Source: Gaiella sp963698935 (GTDB lineage: Bacteria; Actinomycetota; Thermoleophilia; Gaiellales; Gaiellaceae). From it: DNA of 64,000 nucleotides. Under the pieces are notes generated by a model. That model ran no database searches. It saw nothing but the letters and a program-made list of their open reading frames with translations, and was not told where the DNA came from. Positions 30,099 to 38,754 of the stretch are shown in pieces. Both the position numbers and the translations under genes were made by a program. Each line of letters begins with the position of its first letter. The first letter of the stretch is position 1. The stretch spans positions 1 to 64,000 of the forward strand of contig CAVOSU010000015.1 of the NCBI GenBank assembly GCA_963698935.1. Direction: 5' to 3'.

Positions 30099-31754
30099 AT
30101 GCGCTCGAGCCTCGAGATCGCGCAGGCCGCAACACTCCGCCCCATCGCCGACGTCGCAGAGGAAGCCGGAATCGAGCGCGACGAGCTCGAGCTGTACGGC
30201 CGCTACAAGGCCAAGGTCGACCTCTCGATTCTCGACCGCCTCGCAGACCGTTCGGACGGGAAGATCGTCAACGTCACCGCGATCACGCCAACGCCGCCGG
30301 GAGAGGGGAAAACGACGACGTCCGTCTCGCTCGTGCAGGGGCTCGGCATCCTTGGCCGGAAGCCGGTGCTGGCGATCCGCGAGGCGTCGATCGGCCCGAT
30401 CTTCGGGATCAAGGGCGGCGCGGCGGGCGGTGGCTACGCACAGGTCGTGCCGATGGAGGACCTGAACCTCCATTTTACCGGCGATATCCACGCGATCACG
30501 GCCGCCAACAACCTCCTCGCGGCGCTGATCGACGCCCATCGCCTGCACGGCAACCGGCTCCGCGTCGACCCCTTGACGGTCTCCTGGCGCCGTTGCCTGG
30601 ACATGAACGACCGCTCGCTGCGCGACGTCGTGACCGGTCTCGGCGGGCGGGTGAACGGCTATCCGCGCCAAACAGGTTTCGACATCACGGCCGCGAGCGA
30701 GGTGATGGCGGTCGTGGCCGTGGCGCGCGACCTCCACGACCTGCGGGAGCGGCTCGGGCGGATCACGATCGGCGAGACATACGACGGAGAGCCGATCTCC
30801 GCCGAGCAGATCGGCGCGGCGGGTGCGATGACGGTCCTCCTCAAGGACGCGATCAAGCCGAACCTCGTGCAGACGCTGGAGGGCCAGCCCGCCTTCGTCC
30901 ACTGCGGGCCCTTCGCGAACATCGCGCATGGGAACAACTCGCTCGTGGCCGACCGCGTCGGGCTCAAGCTCGGGGACTACCTCGTGACCGAGTCGGGGTT
31001 CGCCTCGGACATGGGGATGGAGAAGTTTTTCGACATCACTTGCCGGATCGGCGACATCCGCCCGAGCGCGGTCGTCCTGGTCGCGACCGTGCGCGCGCTC
31101 AAGCACCACGGCGGCGACGTCGACGGCGGTCTCGCCGAGATCGAGCGCGGCGCCGCCAACATGGCGCGCCACATCGGCATCGTCCGCCGGTTCGGGCTCG
31201 AGGCAGTCGTCGCGGTGAACAAGTTCCCCGGAGACATGCCGGAGGAGCTCGAGCTCGTGCAACGCCTCGCGGTCGAAGGCGGCGCGTACGGCGCCGAGGT
31301 GAACACGGCCTTCGAGCAGGGCGGGGAGGGCGCGACTGCGCTCGCCGAGGCCGTCGTCGCCGCAGCGGACGAGCCGAGCGACTTCCACTACGCGTACCCG
31401 CTCGACTCGCCGATCGAGGAGAAGGTCCGCGCGATCGCCACGCGTGTCTACGGCGCGGACGACGTGTTCCTCCTCAAGACCGCCCGCGACAAGGCGGCCA
31501 CCCTCGAGGCGGCGGGCCTCGGCAACCTCCCGATCTGCATGGCGAAGACGCATCTCTCGCTCTCGCACGACGCCTCGCTCCTGAACGCGCCGACCGGGTT
31601 CACGGTCACCGTCCGAGATCTGCGGCCGTACACCGGCGCGGGCTGGATCGTCGCGCTCTGCGGCGACATGCAGACGATGCCCGGGCTCGGGACGAGGCCC
31701 GCTGCCTTCGACATCGACATCGACCGGAACGGAGCCACGGTCGGGCTGTTCTAG
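30099..31754 (+). CDS. fhs: formate--tetrahydrofolate ligase
   Basis: ATP-dependent synthesis of 10-formyltetrahydrofolate from formate and THF, feeding one-carbon metabolism. The 551 residues match the usual 550-560. The ATP site TPTPPGEGKTTT (about 63-74), FGIKGGAAGGGYAQV, the folate-side LHFTGDIHAITAANNL, FANIAHGNNS and the C-terminal GDMQTMPGLG are strongly conserved family segments. It has a ~65-base leader with TACAAA and a weak AAAGGA, unlike its leaderless neighbours. Downstream thyA and folA also use folate but are separated by a minus-strand gene. Confidence 0.96.
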   Translation: MRSSLEIAQAATLRPIADVAEEAGIERDELELYGRYKAKVDLSILDRLADRSDGKIVNVTAITPTPPGEGKTTTSVSLVQGLGILGRKPVLAIREASIGPIFGIKGGAAGGGYAQVVPMEDLNLHFTGDIHAITAANNLLAALIDAHRLHGNRLRVDPLTVSWRRCLDMNDRSLRDVVTGLGGRVNGYPRQTGFDITAASEVMAVVAVARDLHDLRERLGRITIGETYDGEPISAEQIGAAGAMTVLLKDAIKPNLVQTLEGQPAFVHCGPFANIAHGNNSLVADRVGLKLGDYLVTESGFASDMGMEKFFDITCRIGDIRPSAVVLVATVRALKHHGGDVDGGLAEIERGAANMARHIGIVRRFGLEAVVAVNKFPGDMPEELELVQRLAVEGGAYGAEVNTAFEQGGEGATALAEAVVAAADEPSDFHYAYPLDSPIEEKVRAIATRVYGADDVFLLKTARDKAATLEAAGLGNLPICMAKTHLSLSHDASLLNAPTGFTVTVRDLRPYTGAGWIVALCGDMQTMPGLGTRPAAFDIDIDRNGATVGLF

Positions 31755-31771
31755 AGGCCGCCGACCGCGTC

Positions 31772-32422
31772 CTATTCCCAGTCGGTGAGGACGCGGTCGA
31801 CCAGTCCTTCGCGCTCGAGCCGCTCCCGGAGCGCTGCGTAGTCGCGGGTCAGCTCGGGGATGTGGCGATCGTGCAGCTCGACGAGCACGGTCTCCGTCCG
31901 CTCGATCGCGCCCGTGTCGATGAGCCCGTTGACGATCGGGCACTCGGCGCCTTCGACGTCGATCTTCACGACCTTCACCGGTCGCGGGAGCCCCAGCACG
32001 AACTCGGACAGGTCGATCGCATCGACCTCGACGTACCGCTCGTCGTCGACGTTCCCCTTGAAGGGCAGGACGCTCGACCCGACCGACGCCCCCACCGGAT
32101 CGTTGGCCGCTCCGACGTGGAGGTAGAGGCGAACCCTCCCGGCACGATCGAGGACGGCCTGCTTCCGGAGCTCGACGTTCGAGGCGTCGCCGAACCGCTC
32201 GGCGAGGACCGCGAACGCATCGGGATTGGGCTCGAAGGCGTGGACGAACGCGCCGCGGCGCACGAGTGCCGCCGTCACGTCCCCGATGTTCGCCCCGCAG
32301 TCGATCGCGACGTCGCCGGGTGCAATGCGAAGCGCGGCGACACGCCGCTCGAGCTCGGTTGGGCGAAGCCCCCGGCGAACACGTCCGGCAAGACCTCGCA
32401 GAGCCGACGAGCGCCCGCTCAT
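31772..32422 (-). CDS. FkbM-family methyltransferase
   Basis: SAM-dependent O-methyltransferase of 216 residues. The SAM motif is VAIDCGANIGDVTAALV (about residue 35-50), with HAFEPNPDAF following as the ribose-binding acidic loop, and VKIDVEGAECPIVNG is the FkbM hallmark. FkbM proteins methylate hydroxyls on polyketides, sugars or lipids; the target here is unknown. The ATG at 32422 lies six bases after TACGGT, giving a leaderless start divergent from thyA, whose own element is only about 75 bases away. Its 3' end is 18 bases from the end of fhs (convergent). Confidence 0.88.
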   Translation of the reverse strand: MSGRSSALRGLAGRVRRGLRPTELERRVAALRIAPGDVAIDCGANIGDVTAALVRRGAFVHAFEPNPDAFAVLAERFGDASNVELRKQAVLDRAGRVRLYLHVGAANDPVGASVGSSVLPFKGNVDDERYVEVDAIDLSEFVLGLPRPVKVVKIDVEGAECPIVNGLIDTGAIERTETVLVELHDRHIPELTRDYAALRERLEREGLVDRVLTDWE

Positions 32423-32428
32423 CGGAAG

Positions 32429-32434
32429 ACCGTA
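32429..32434 (-). promoter_or_regulatory. TACGGT -10 element of the FkbM methyltransferase gene
   Basis: TACGGT on the minus strand ends six bases before the ATG at 32422; no ribosome site. Confidence 0.45.
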
Positions 32435-32502
32435 CGCCAATCCGCGTGATCCGAGCCCTCCGGCGAGTTTTGGGGGCCGGGAAAACGCGCCGGGCCGGTT
32501 GG

Positions 32503-32508
32503 TACCGT
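32503..32508 (+). promoter_or_regulatory. TACCGT -10 element of thyA
   Basis: TACCGT ends seven bases before the GTG at 32516; no ribosome site. Confidence 0.45.
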
Positions 32509-32515
32509 CCGTCGC

Positions 32516-33310
32516 GTGGAGCAATACGTCGACCTCCTGCGACGCGTCCTCGACGAGGGCGTCCGCAAGGACGACCGAACGGGCACCGGGACGCTGAGCG
32601 TCTTCGGACATCAGCTGCGGTTCGACCTCGAGGACGGCTTCCCGCTCGTGACCACGAAGAAGGTGCACGTCCGGTCGGTGATCGGCGAGCTGCTCTGGTT
32701 CATCCGGGGCGATTCCAACGTCCGGTGGCTCCAGGAGCACGGGATCACGATCTGGGACGAGTGGGCGGACGCCAACGGCGATCTCGGCCCGGTCTACGGC
32801 GTCCAGTGGCGCTCCTGGCCCGCGCCGGACGGACGGGCGATCGATCAGCTCCAGGCCGTGATCGCCGGCATCCGTGACGATCCCGATTCGCGCCGGCACA
32901 TCGTCAGCGCGTGGAACGTCGCCGAGCTGCCGCGCATGGCGCTCGCGCCATGCCATGCGCTCTTCCAGTTCTACGTCGCGGGCGACCGGCTCTCGTGCCA
33001 GCTGTACCAGCGGTCCGCCGACCTCTTCCTCGGCGTGCCGTTCAACATCGCCTCGTACGCGCTGCTGACCCACATGGTCGCCCAGGTGACGGGTCTCCGC
33101 GCAGGCGACTTCGTCCACACGCTCGGCGACGCGCACCTCTACCTCAATCACCTCGACCAGGCGCGCGAGCAGCTCGGCCGAGAGCCGCGTGCTCTGCCGA
33201 GGCTGGAGCTTGACCCCGCGTGTCGCGAGATCGACGACTTCGGCTTCGAGTCGATCCGGGTTGTCGACTACGACCCGCACCCGGCGATCCGGGCGCCGAT
33301 CGCCGTCTAG
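32516..33310 (+). CDS. thyA: thymidylate synthase
   Basis: Classical 264-residue ThyA that methylates dUMP to dTMP with methylene-THF, leaving dihydrofolate. Seen are the dUMP-binding Arg in RKDDRTGTGTLSVFG, the nucleophile Cys in ALAPCHALFQFYV (about residue 146), the RSADLFLGVPFNIASYALLTHM block and the C-terminal DYDPHPAIRAPIAV. The final Val is typical. folA begins four bases after the stop codon, so the dihydrofolate produced is recycled by the next gene product. Start GTG 32516 follows TACCGT by seven bases. No flavin-dependent thyX was seen in the window. Confidence 0.96.
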   Translation: MEQYVDLLRRVLDEGVRKDDRTGTGTLSVFGHQLRFDLEDGFPLVTTKKVHVRSVIGELLWFIRGDSNVRWLQEHGITIWDEWADANGDLGPVYGVQWRSWPAPDGRAIDQLQAVIAGIRDDPDSRRHIVSAWNVAELPRMALAPCHALFQFYVAGDRLSCQLYQRSADLFLGVPFNIASYALLTHMVAQVTGLRAGDFVHTLGDAHLYLNHLDQAREQLGREPRALPRLELDPACREIDDFGFESIRVVDYDPHPAIRAPIAV

Positions 33311-33314
33311 CCGC

Positions 33315-33794
33315 GTGAGCGTCACGATCGTCGCCGCCGTCGCGCGGAACGGCGTGATCGGTGCCGACGGCGGCTTGCCGTGGCACCTGCCGGACGAGCT
33401 TCGGCTGTTCAAGGAGACGACGCTGGCCCACGTGCTCGTGATGGGTAGGAGGACGTACGAGTCGATCGGCCGGCCGCTGCCCGGCCGGACGACGGTCGTC
33501 GTCACACGGAGGCAGGACTGGTCTCCGGAGGCGGCCGAGGTGGTCGTCGCCCGGGGGATCGACGAAGCCCTCGAGCGCGCGTCGGCGATCGACGACGCGG
33601 TGTTCGTCGTCGGCGGCGGCGAGCTCTATGCGGCCGCGTTGCCGCACGCCGAGCGGCTCCTGCTGACGCTCGTCGACCAGGAGCCCGACGGCGACACGAC
33701 GTTCCCCCACGTCGATTGGGCCGAGTGGCGCGAGGCCGCACGCGTGACCGGCGACGGCTGGGTGCGCGTGACGTACGAGCGCGACCCGGGCTGA
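33315..33794 (+). CDS. folA: dihydrofolate reductase
   Basis: 159-residue reductase restoring tetrahydrofolate from the dihydrofolate made by ThyA. The N-terminal VARNGVIGADGGLPWHLPDELRLFK pattern contains the substrate Asp/Glu region and the W-H-L loop; VMGRRTYESIGRPLPGR and VFVVGGGELY are the NADPH-binding motifs. It starts at a GTG four bases after thyA and is clearly in the same transcript. greA follows after 20 bases with its own -10 element. The length is normal for bacterial DHFR. Confidence 0.95.
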   Translation: MSVTIVAAVARNGVIGADGGLPWHLPDELRLFKETTLAHVLVMGRRTYESIGRPLPGRTTVVVTRRQDWSPEAAEVVVARGIDEALERASAIDDAVFVVGGGELYAAALPHAERLLLTLVDQEPDGDTTFPHVDWAEWREAARVTGDGWVRVTYERDPG

Positions 33795-33801
33795 CGAGCG
33801 G

Positions 33802-33807
33802 TAGCCT
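33802..33807 (+). promoter_or_regulatory. TAGCCT -10 element of greA
   Basis: TAGCCT ends seven bases before the ATG at 33815; no ribosome site. Confidence 0.45.
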
Positions 33808-33814
33808 GCCCCGC

Positions 33815-34267
33815 ATGTCCGAGCAACGAGAGGTGCTCACGCAGGAGCAGAAGGACGCGCTCGAGGCCGAGCTGCAGGAGCTCGAGGGCCCTCGCCGCGC
33901 CCGCGCCATCGAGGAGATCGCGACGGCGCGCTCGTTCGGCGACCTCTCCGAGAACTTCGAGTACCACGCGGCGAAGAACGAGCAGGGCCTCCTCGAGGCG
34001 CGCATTGCGAAGCTTCGCGAACGCCTGCACAACGCTGTGGTCGTCGAGCACGACACCGACGAGCACGTCGGCCCTGGCTCGATCGTCGAGGTCGCGGACG
34101 AGGACGGCGAGCCGATGGAGGTGACGATCTCCTCCGTCGGCGGCGGCGTCTCGACCGACTCGCCGCTCGGCGCGGCGCTGATGGGCGCCGCCGTCGGCGA
34201 TGTGGTCGATGTGCCGGCGCCACGCGGCGCGTGGAAGGCGCGCGTGCTCTCGATTCGCAGGGCGTAG
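33815..34267 (+). CDS. greA: transcription elongation factor GreA
   Basis: 150-residue RNA polymerase cleavage factor that rescues backtracked complexes. The N-terminal coiled coil (about 1-75) carries the acidic tip in FGDLSENFEYHAAKNEQG, and the C-terminal FKBP-like domain follows with the late SPLGAALMGAAVGDVVDV motif. Length is slightly short of the E. coli protein (158) but complete. It is monocistronic or the last gene after thyA-folA, and is followed by a strong terminator-like hairpin at 34356. Start ATG 33815 lies seven bases after TAGCCT. Confidence 0.95.
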   Translation: MSEQREVLTQEQKDALEAELQELEGPRRARAIEEIATARSFGDLSENFEYHAAKNEQGLLEARIAKLRERLHNAVVVEHDTDEHVGPGSIVEVADEDGEPMEVTISSVGGGVSTDSPLGAALMGAAVGDVVDVPAPRGAWKARVLSIRRA

Positions 34268-34355
34268 AGCTCACGCCAGAAAGCCGCAAATTGCGAGAAC
34301 GTTGGCGGCGCGTGCCCTTGCGTCGGCGGGGTGCCGGACCCTAGAGTCTCGCCAT

Positions 34356-34394
34356 CTGAGCCGGCGTGCCTTCGGGTTTGCCGGCTCAGTGTTT
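34356..34394 (+). terminator. Rho-independent terminator after greA
   Basis: CTGAGCCGGC (34356-34365) pairs perfectly with GCCGGCTCAG (34380-34389), followed by TGTTTT. The loop is 14 bases. It separates greA from the polymerase-like gene whose -10 lies 36 bases further on. Confidence 0.75.
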
Positions 34395-34429
34395 TCTCCG
34401 AGACGTTCGCGGCCGTCGCAGGCCCCGTC

Positions 34430-34435
34430 TAGCGT
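34430..34435 (+). promoter_or_regulatory. TAGCGT -10 element of the O-antigen-ligase-like gene
   Basis: TAGCGT ends eight bases before the GTG at 34444. Confidence 0.4.
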
Positions 34436-34443
34436 GTCGGCGG

Positions 34444-36240
34444 GTGGTGCAGCGCCTCCTCACCGTCGTCGTGCCGGCCGCCGCGCTGACCGTGGTGGCC
34501 TGGTGGAGCGGCGGGTACTTCCCCCGGAGCTGGGGCGCGCTTTTGCTGGTGGGGGCGATCGGGCTCGCCGCCGTCGGGATCGTCGCCGAGCAGGTCGAGG
34601 TCGGGCGCCGTACGGCTGCCCTCGCAGGCGGGCTCTTCGCCCTCGCCGCGTGGCAGGTCGTGACGACCGCCTGGGCGGTCGCGCCGGACGCGCCTCTGCT
34701 CGAAGCCGAGCGCACGCTCGTCTATGCGTCGTCGGTGCTGCTCGCGCTTCTCGTCGTGCCCTCGCGTCGCGCGGGCGATCTCGTCCTCGCCGTCCTCGTC
34801 GGCGCGGGGGCCGCCACGGTCACAGGGCTGCTCGCGCACGCGCTCGGTGCCGGGGCGCCTGACGGGCGCCTCGAGCTTCCGGTGGGCTATCCGAACGCGT
34901 CGGGGATCATGGCAGCGACCGCGCTCGTCCTCGGCCTCGGTCTCGCAACGGGGAGAGAGCGTCTCGGTCGTGCGCTCGGCGGCGGCCTCACGGCACCCGC
35001 CGCCGCGGCGCTCGCGCTTTCGTTGTCCCGCGGCGCGATCCTCGCCGCGGTGCTCGGCATCCTCGTCCTCGGCCTGGCGACCGCCTCGCGACATGCGCTC
35101 GCAACCGTCGCGATCGTCGGCGCTCCGGCGCTGCTCGCCGTCGCCGTGGTGTCGCTAGCCGGCCGTCTGCAGGACGACGGCGCTTCGCCGCGGGAATCGC
35201 TGGGGCTCGGCGTGATCGCGGCCCTCGGCGTCGCAGGCGGATGGCTCGCGGCTCGGCGAGAGCCTCGCGAGGTGTTGGCGGGTGATGCGGGCTTTCGCTG
35301 GCGGCGCGTGGTCGTCGCGGGCTGTGTGATCGTCGCCGTCGGAGTCGTCGGCGTGGGCGCGTTCGAGATGCGACAGTCACGGTCGACGCCGTCCACGCTG
35401 GAGGGCGCCGGCGCGCCCAACCGATTGCTGAGCACCTCGACGAGCTCACGCGGCGACTACTGGGACGTCGCAGCTCGGATGGTCGAGCACCATCCGCTAG
35501 GAGGGGAGGGAGCGGGCGGCTTCACGCGCGTGTGGCTCCATGACCGCCCTGCGCTCCTGTTCGTCCGCGACGCCCACAGCCTCTACCTCGAGACGCTCGC
35601 AGAGCTCGGCCCCGTGGGTTTCGCGCTCCTACTGCTCGCACTCGGGACACCGCTCGTCACCGCGCGCCGGGCCGCGGCCGGGGCGGACGGGCGCGCGGCC
35701 GTCGCCGCATACTCCGCGCTGGTCGCGCACGCGGCGCTGGACTGGGATTGGGAGCTGCCGGCGGTCACGCTCTGCACCCTGCTGCTCGCCGTCGCCCTGG
35801 TCCGACTCGGCCGGCCCGAGCCGATTCGCTCGTTGACTGTCCGGACACGGGCTCTCGTGCTGGGTGGTGCGACCCTGCTCGCTGCGATGTCGCTCGCGGT
35901 CCACGTCGGGAACGGCGAGACTGCGGACGCAAACGACCTCCTCGACCGTGGCGAGGCGGCCGCGGCCCAACGTGCAGCCCAGCGCGCGCGCCGGTTCCGG
36001 CCATGGGCGGCCGAGCCATGGGAGCTCGTCGGCGAGGCAGAGCTCGCGCTTGGACGCACGACTGCTGCTCGCGCGGACTTGCGCCACGCGATCCGCATGG
36101 ATCCTCGCTCGTGGAGTGCCTGGCTCTCGCTCGGTGCCGCGTCGAGCGGGCGTGAGCACGCCGCCGCGGTCGCTCAGGCACGGATGCTCAACCCCCTCGC
36201 GCCGGAAGTCGAGGCGCTGGCCGGTGCCGACAATCCCTAG
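34444..36240 (+). CDS. O-antigen ligase/polymerase-like membrane protein with TPR tail
   Basis: 598 residues with about eleven membrane helices (to about residue 490) and a soluble C-terminal part. The large periplasmic loop carries RGDYWDVAARMVEHHPLGGEGAGGF, the H(P)XXGXGXG signature region of Wzy/WaaL O-antigen ligases, and AHSLYLETLAELGPVGF follows as usual. The tail (about 500-598) has tetratricopeptide-like helices (LLDRGEAAAAQRAAQRARRF, ADLRHAIRMDP). It probably joins or polymerises a lipid-linked glycan at the outer face of the membrane. GTG 34444 lies eight bases after TAGCGT. The next gene is for a secreted basic protein. Confidence 0.85.
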   Translation: MVQRLLTVVVPAAALTVVAWWSGGYFPRSWGALLLVGAIGLAAVGIVAEQVEVGRRTAALAGGLFALAAWQVVTTAWAVAPDAPLLEAERTLVYASSVLLALLVVPSRRAGDLVLAVLVGAGAATVTGLLAHALGAGAPDGRLELPVGYPNASGIMAATALVLGLGLATGRERLGRALGGGLTAPAAAALALSLSRGAILAAVLGILVLGLATASRHALATVAIVGAPALLAVAVVSLAGRLQDDGASPRESLGLGVIAALGVAGGWLAARREPREVLAGDAGFRWRRVVVAGCVIVAVGVVGVGAFEMRQSRSTPSTLEGAGAPNRLLSTSTSSRGDYWDVAARMVEHHPLGGEGAGGFTRVWLHDRPALLFVRDAHSLYLETLAELGPVGFALLLLALGTPLVTARRAAAGADGRAAVAAYSALVAHAALDWDWELPAVTLCTLLLAVALVRLGRPEPIRSLTVRTRALVLGGATLLAAMSLAVHVGNGETADANDLLDRGEAAAAQRAAQRARRFRPWAAEPWELVGEAELALGRTTAARADLRHAIRMDPRSWSAWLSLGAASSGREHAAAVAQARMLNPLAPEVEALAGADNP

Positions 36241-36314
36241 ATCGGGGGATGGGACTCGCGGCCGCCCCGACACGATCCGATACCGTATTGGTCGTCCACA
36301 GAGAGGGGACACGC

Positions 36315-36827
36315 ATGAGAGAACGAAAGTTCGGTAGGCGTGTCGGTATCACCTCGCTCGTGGCCCTGTGCGCAGTCGCCGCGTTTGCGGTGATAGGTGG
36401 CACCGGGCTCGCAGGGGAGCTGGCAAATCCCGGAAACGCCCAGTACGGGGCCGGTGGGCAGTATCACGGCAAGGTCACCATCTGCCACAAGAACCACGTG
36501 ACGATCAGGATCGCGATGGTCGCGTGGCTCCGGGCGCACCAGCGACACGGTGACACCATGGGCCCCTGCTCCGCCGCTGCCGTCAAGGCTGCGAAGGTCA
36601 AGGCTGCGAAGCTCAAGACCGCGAAGGTCAAGGCGAAGCAGTCGCAGGTGACCACGGAGGGCACCGCGACGACCTCGGCGAGCTCGAATGGCTCGAAGGG
36701 CAAGTCGCGCGGTCCCAAGGGGCCGAAGCAGACACCGTCGACGGTCGGCGAGGCGCAGGGCGCCGCGGCGGCCGCGACGCATGGCCCGCCGCCCGGGCAC
36801 GGCAACGGGCACGGCAAGAACGGCTAG
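36315..36827 (+). CDS. secreted Lys/Ala-rich protein with Cys-His-Lys motif, 170 aa
   Basis: A signal peptide (VGITSLVALCAVAAFAVIGG) leads to a short globular region with KVTICHKNHVTIRIAMVAWLRAHQRHGDTMGPC, a pattern (ICHK ... AHxxHGD ... GPC) seen in many secreted bacterial proteins of unknown role; the two Cys probably form a disulfide. The rest is disordered: AAKVKAAKLKTAKVKAK repeats, a Ser/Thr stretch, and a Gly/His/Pro tail (PPPGHGNGHGKNG). The basic low-complexity part suggests binding to anionic wall polymers. The ATG at 36315 has GAGGGG nine bases upstream. It follows the polymerase gene by 74 bases and ends at a hairpin. Confidence 0.72.
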   Translation: MRERKFGRRVGITSLVALCAVAAFAVIGGTGLAGELANPGNAQYGAGGQYHGKVTICHKNHVTIRIAMVAWLRAHQRHGDTMGPCSAAAVKAAKVKAAKLKTAKVKAKQSQVTTEGTATTSASSNGSKGKSRGPKGPKQTPSTVGEAQGAAAAATHGPPPGHGNGHGKNG

Positions 36828-36838
36828 GACGTGAGGGT

Positions 36839-36862
36839 GTGCCGGGCCTAACGGCCCGGCAC
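36839..36862. terminator. bidirectional terminator-like hairpin
   Basis: GTGCCGGGCC / GGCCCGGCAC with a TAAC loop, a perfect 10-bp stem lying between convergent genes ending at 36827 and 36868. It lacks a T run, so it may only partly terminate. Confidence 0.6.
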
Positions 36863-36867
36863 GCGCC

Positions 36868-37410
36868 TCAGGTGGTCAGCACCGGCTGCGTCATGCCGGC
36901 GGGCACCACGACCCAGCCGTCGAACGAGCGGAGCTTGTACGGCGCGTTCAGCGGGACCCTCGTCTCGCCGGAGGCCACCGCGAAGGTGCCGCACGGCTCG
37001 GCGAGCCTGCCGTTCCGCGTCAGCCAGAGGGCGTAGCGGCCCTCGGCGAGCCCGGCCACGCGCAACTGCATCGGCCAGTTGCCGGCGCCGTCCTTCTCGT
37101 AGATCTCGAGCTTTCCCGAGGCGCCGCCCGCGCCGTTCATCGCGACGGTGAACTCGGTGCTCGGGCCGCTCGAGCCGACAACGTAGCCCACGGCGAACAG
37201 CACCGCCGCCGCGGCGACGGCGGCGACGGCCGCAAGTGGCCGATACCGGCGCGGGAACGAGATGACCTTGGCCCCCGGGGCCGGCGGGCGCGCCAAGCCG
37301 GGAGGGAGAGACGGGGGCGGGCCGGCCTCCTCCAGGAGCGTGTGGACGCGCTGCAGCCGGTCGAGCTCCTCGGGGTCGACATCGCCGACGAGATCGCGCA
37401 CGTCACTCAT
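36868..37410 (-). CDS. anti-sigma factor, RskA-like, membrane-anchored
   Basis: 180 residues. A short cytoplasmic N-terminus (LVGDVDPEELDRLQRVHTLLEEAG) is followed by one membrane helix (LAAVAAVAAAAVLFAVGYVVG, about 60-80) and an extracytoplasmic domain of about 95 residues that resembles the RskA C-terminal domain (GRYALWLTRNGRLAEPCGTF). It overlaps the sigma-factor stop by four bases (ATGA), the classic arrangement for a factor and its inhibitor. It would hold the sigma factor at the membrane until regulated proteolysis. The usual HXXXCXXC zinc motif is absent, as in RskA. Confidence 0.85.
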   Translation of the reverse strand: MSDVRDLVGDVDPEELDRLQRVHTLLEEAGPPPSLPPGLARPPAPGAKVISFPRRYRPLAAVAAVAAAAVLFAVGYVVGSSGPSTEFTVAMNGAGGASGKLEIYEKDGAGNWPMQLRVAGLAEGRYALWLTRNGRLAEPCGTFAVASGETRVPLNAPYKLRSFDGWVVVPAGMTQPVLTT

Positions 37411-38021
37411 CGCAGCTCGTCTCCCAGCTCGTTCGCGAGCCTGCTTAGGGCGGAGCGCGTCCGGGTCTTGACCGTCCCGAGCGGAAGGTCGAGGCGGTCG
37501 GCGATCTCCGACTGCGAGAGGCCGCTCCAGTAGGCGAGCTCGACAAGGGTGCGCTCCTGGTCGGGGAGGGTCTCGAGCGCGCGGTGCACGCGCCACGACA
37601 CCCACTCGCTCTCGGCCGCGTCGTCGGGGCCGGGCCCTGGCTCCGGCACGTCGGGCGGCGCTTCCACGGTCGCCTCGGGCCGGCGGCGGAGGCCGTCGAC
37701 GATCGCGTTCCGCGCGACGGTGAAGAGCCACGAGGTCGCCTTTCCGCGAGTCGGGTCGAACCGCCCGGCGGAGCGCCACAGGCTGGCGAAGGTGTCCTGC
37801 GTCGCATCCTCTGCGCGACCCCTGTCGCCGATCCTGCGCAGGGCGATCCCGAGGACGGGCCTCGCGTATCGCCGGTGAAGCTCCTCGAACGCGCGGTGGT
37901 CGCCGGCGGCGACCAGGCCGATCAGCTCGGCGTCCGTGCGGGAGTCCGCGCTCACCTCGGAGATGCTGGCCACTCTTGGAGCCCGCGACAAGTCGAGCCG
38001 CACGGGGATCGCCGCTTCCAT
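37407..38021 (-). CDS. ECF sigma factor (SigK-like)
   Basis: 204-residue extracytoplasmic-function sigma factor. Region 2 is seen in FEELHRRYARPVLGIALRR, DATQDTFASLWRSAGRFDP and ATSWLFTVARNAIVDGLRRR; region 4 in LETLPDQERTLVELAYWSGLSQSEIADRLDLPLGTVKTRTRSAL-type spacing near the C-terminus. It is coupled by a four-base overlap to the RskA-like gene. In mycobacteria SigK/RskA responds to redox change; here the divergent SOD genes lie just upstream, so an oxidative signal is plausible but only inferred. The ATG at 38021 has TATTCC four bases upstream and no clear ribosome site. Confidence 0.88.
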   Translation of the reverse strand: MEAAIPVRLDLSRAPRVASISEVSADSRTDAELIGLVAAGDHRAFEELHRRYARPVLGIALRRIGDRGRAEDATQDTFASLWRSAGRFDPTRGKATSWLFTVARNAIVDGLRRRPEATVEAPPDVPEPGPGPDDAAESEWVSWRVHRALETLPDQERTLVELAYWSGLSQSEIADRLDLPLGTVKTRTRSALSRLANELGDELR

Positions 38022-38062
38022 GACTGGAATACGTGCGGATCGGACCGCCGGATTCGACCCGG

Positions 38063-38674
<612 letters not shown>

Positions 38675-38754
38675 CGGTCTCTCTCCTTCGGTCGTCGTCT
38701 GTCGACCCAAGGATATGCTGCCGCCGGTCCCGTCCTGCCGCACGAGGAGCCGCG

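Noticed and set aside
28290..31943. 1217-residue minus-strand and 1149-residue plus-strand open frames over fhs and its neighbour
   Set aside because: Both are GC-rich shadows of the clear kynureninase-like and fhs genes; low-complexity composition and no family motifs.
36315..36827. Histone-like/nucleoid protein, because of the Ala-Lys repeats
   Set aside because: It has a signal peptide and a Cys-containing extracellular-type core, so a DNA-binding role inside the cell is unlikely.
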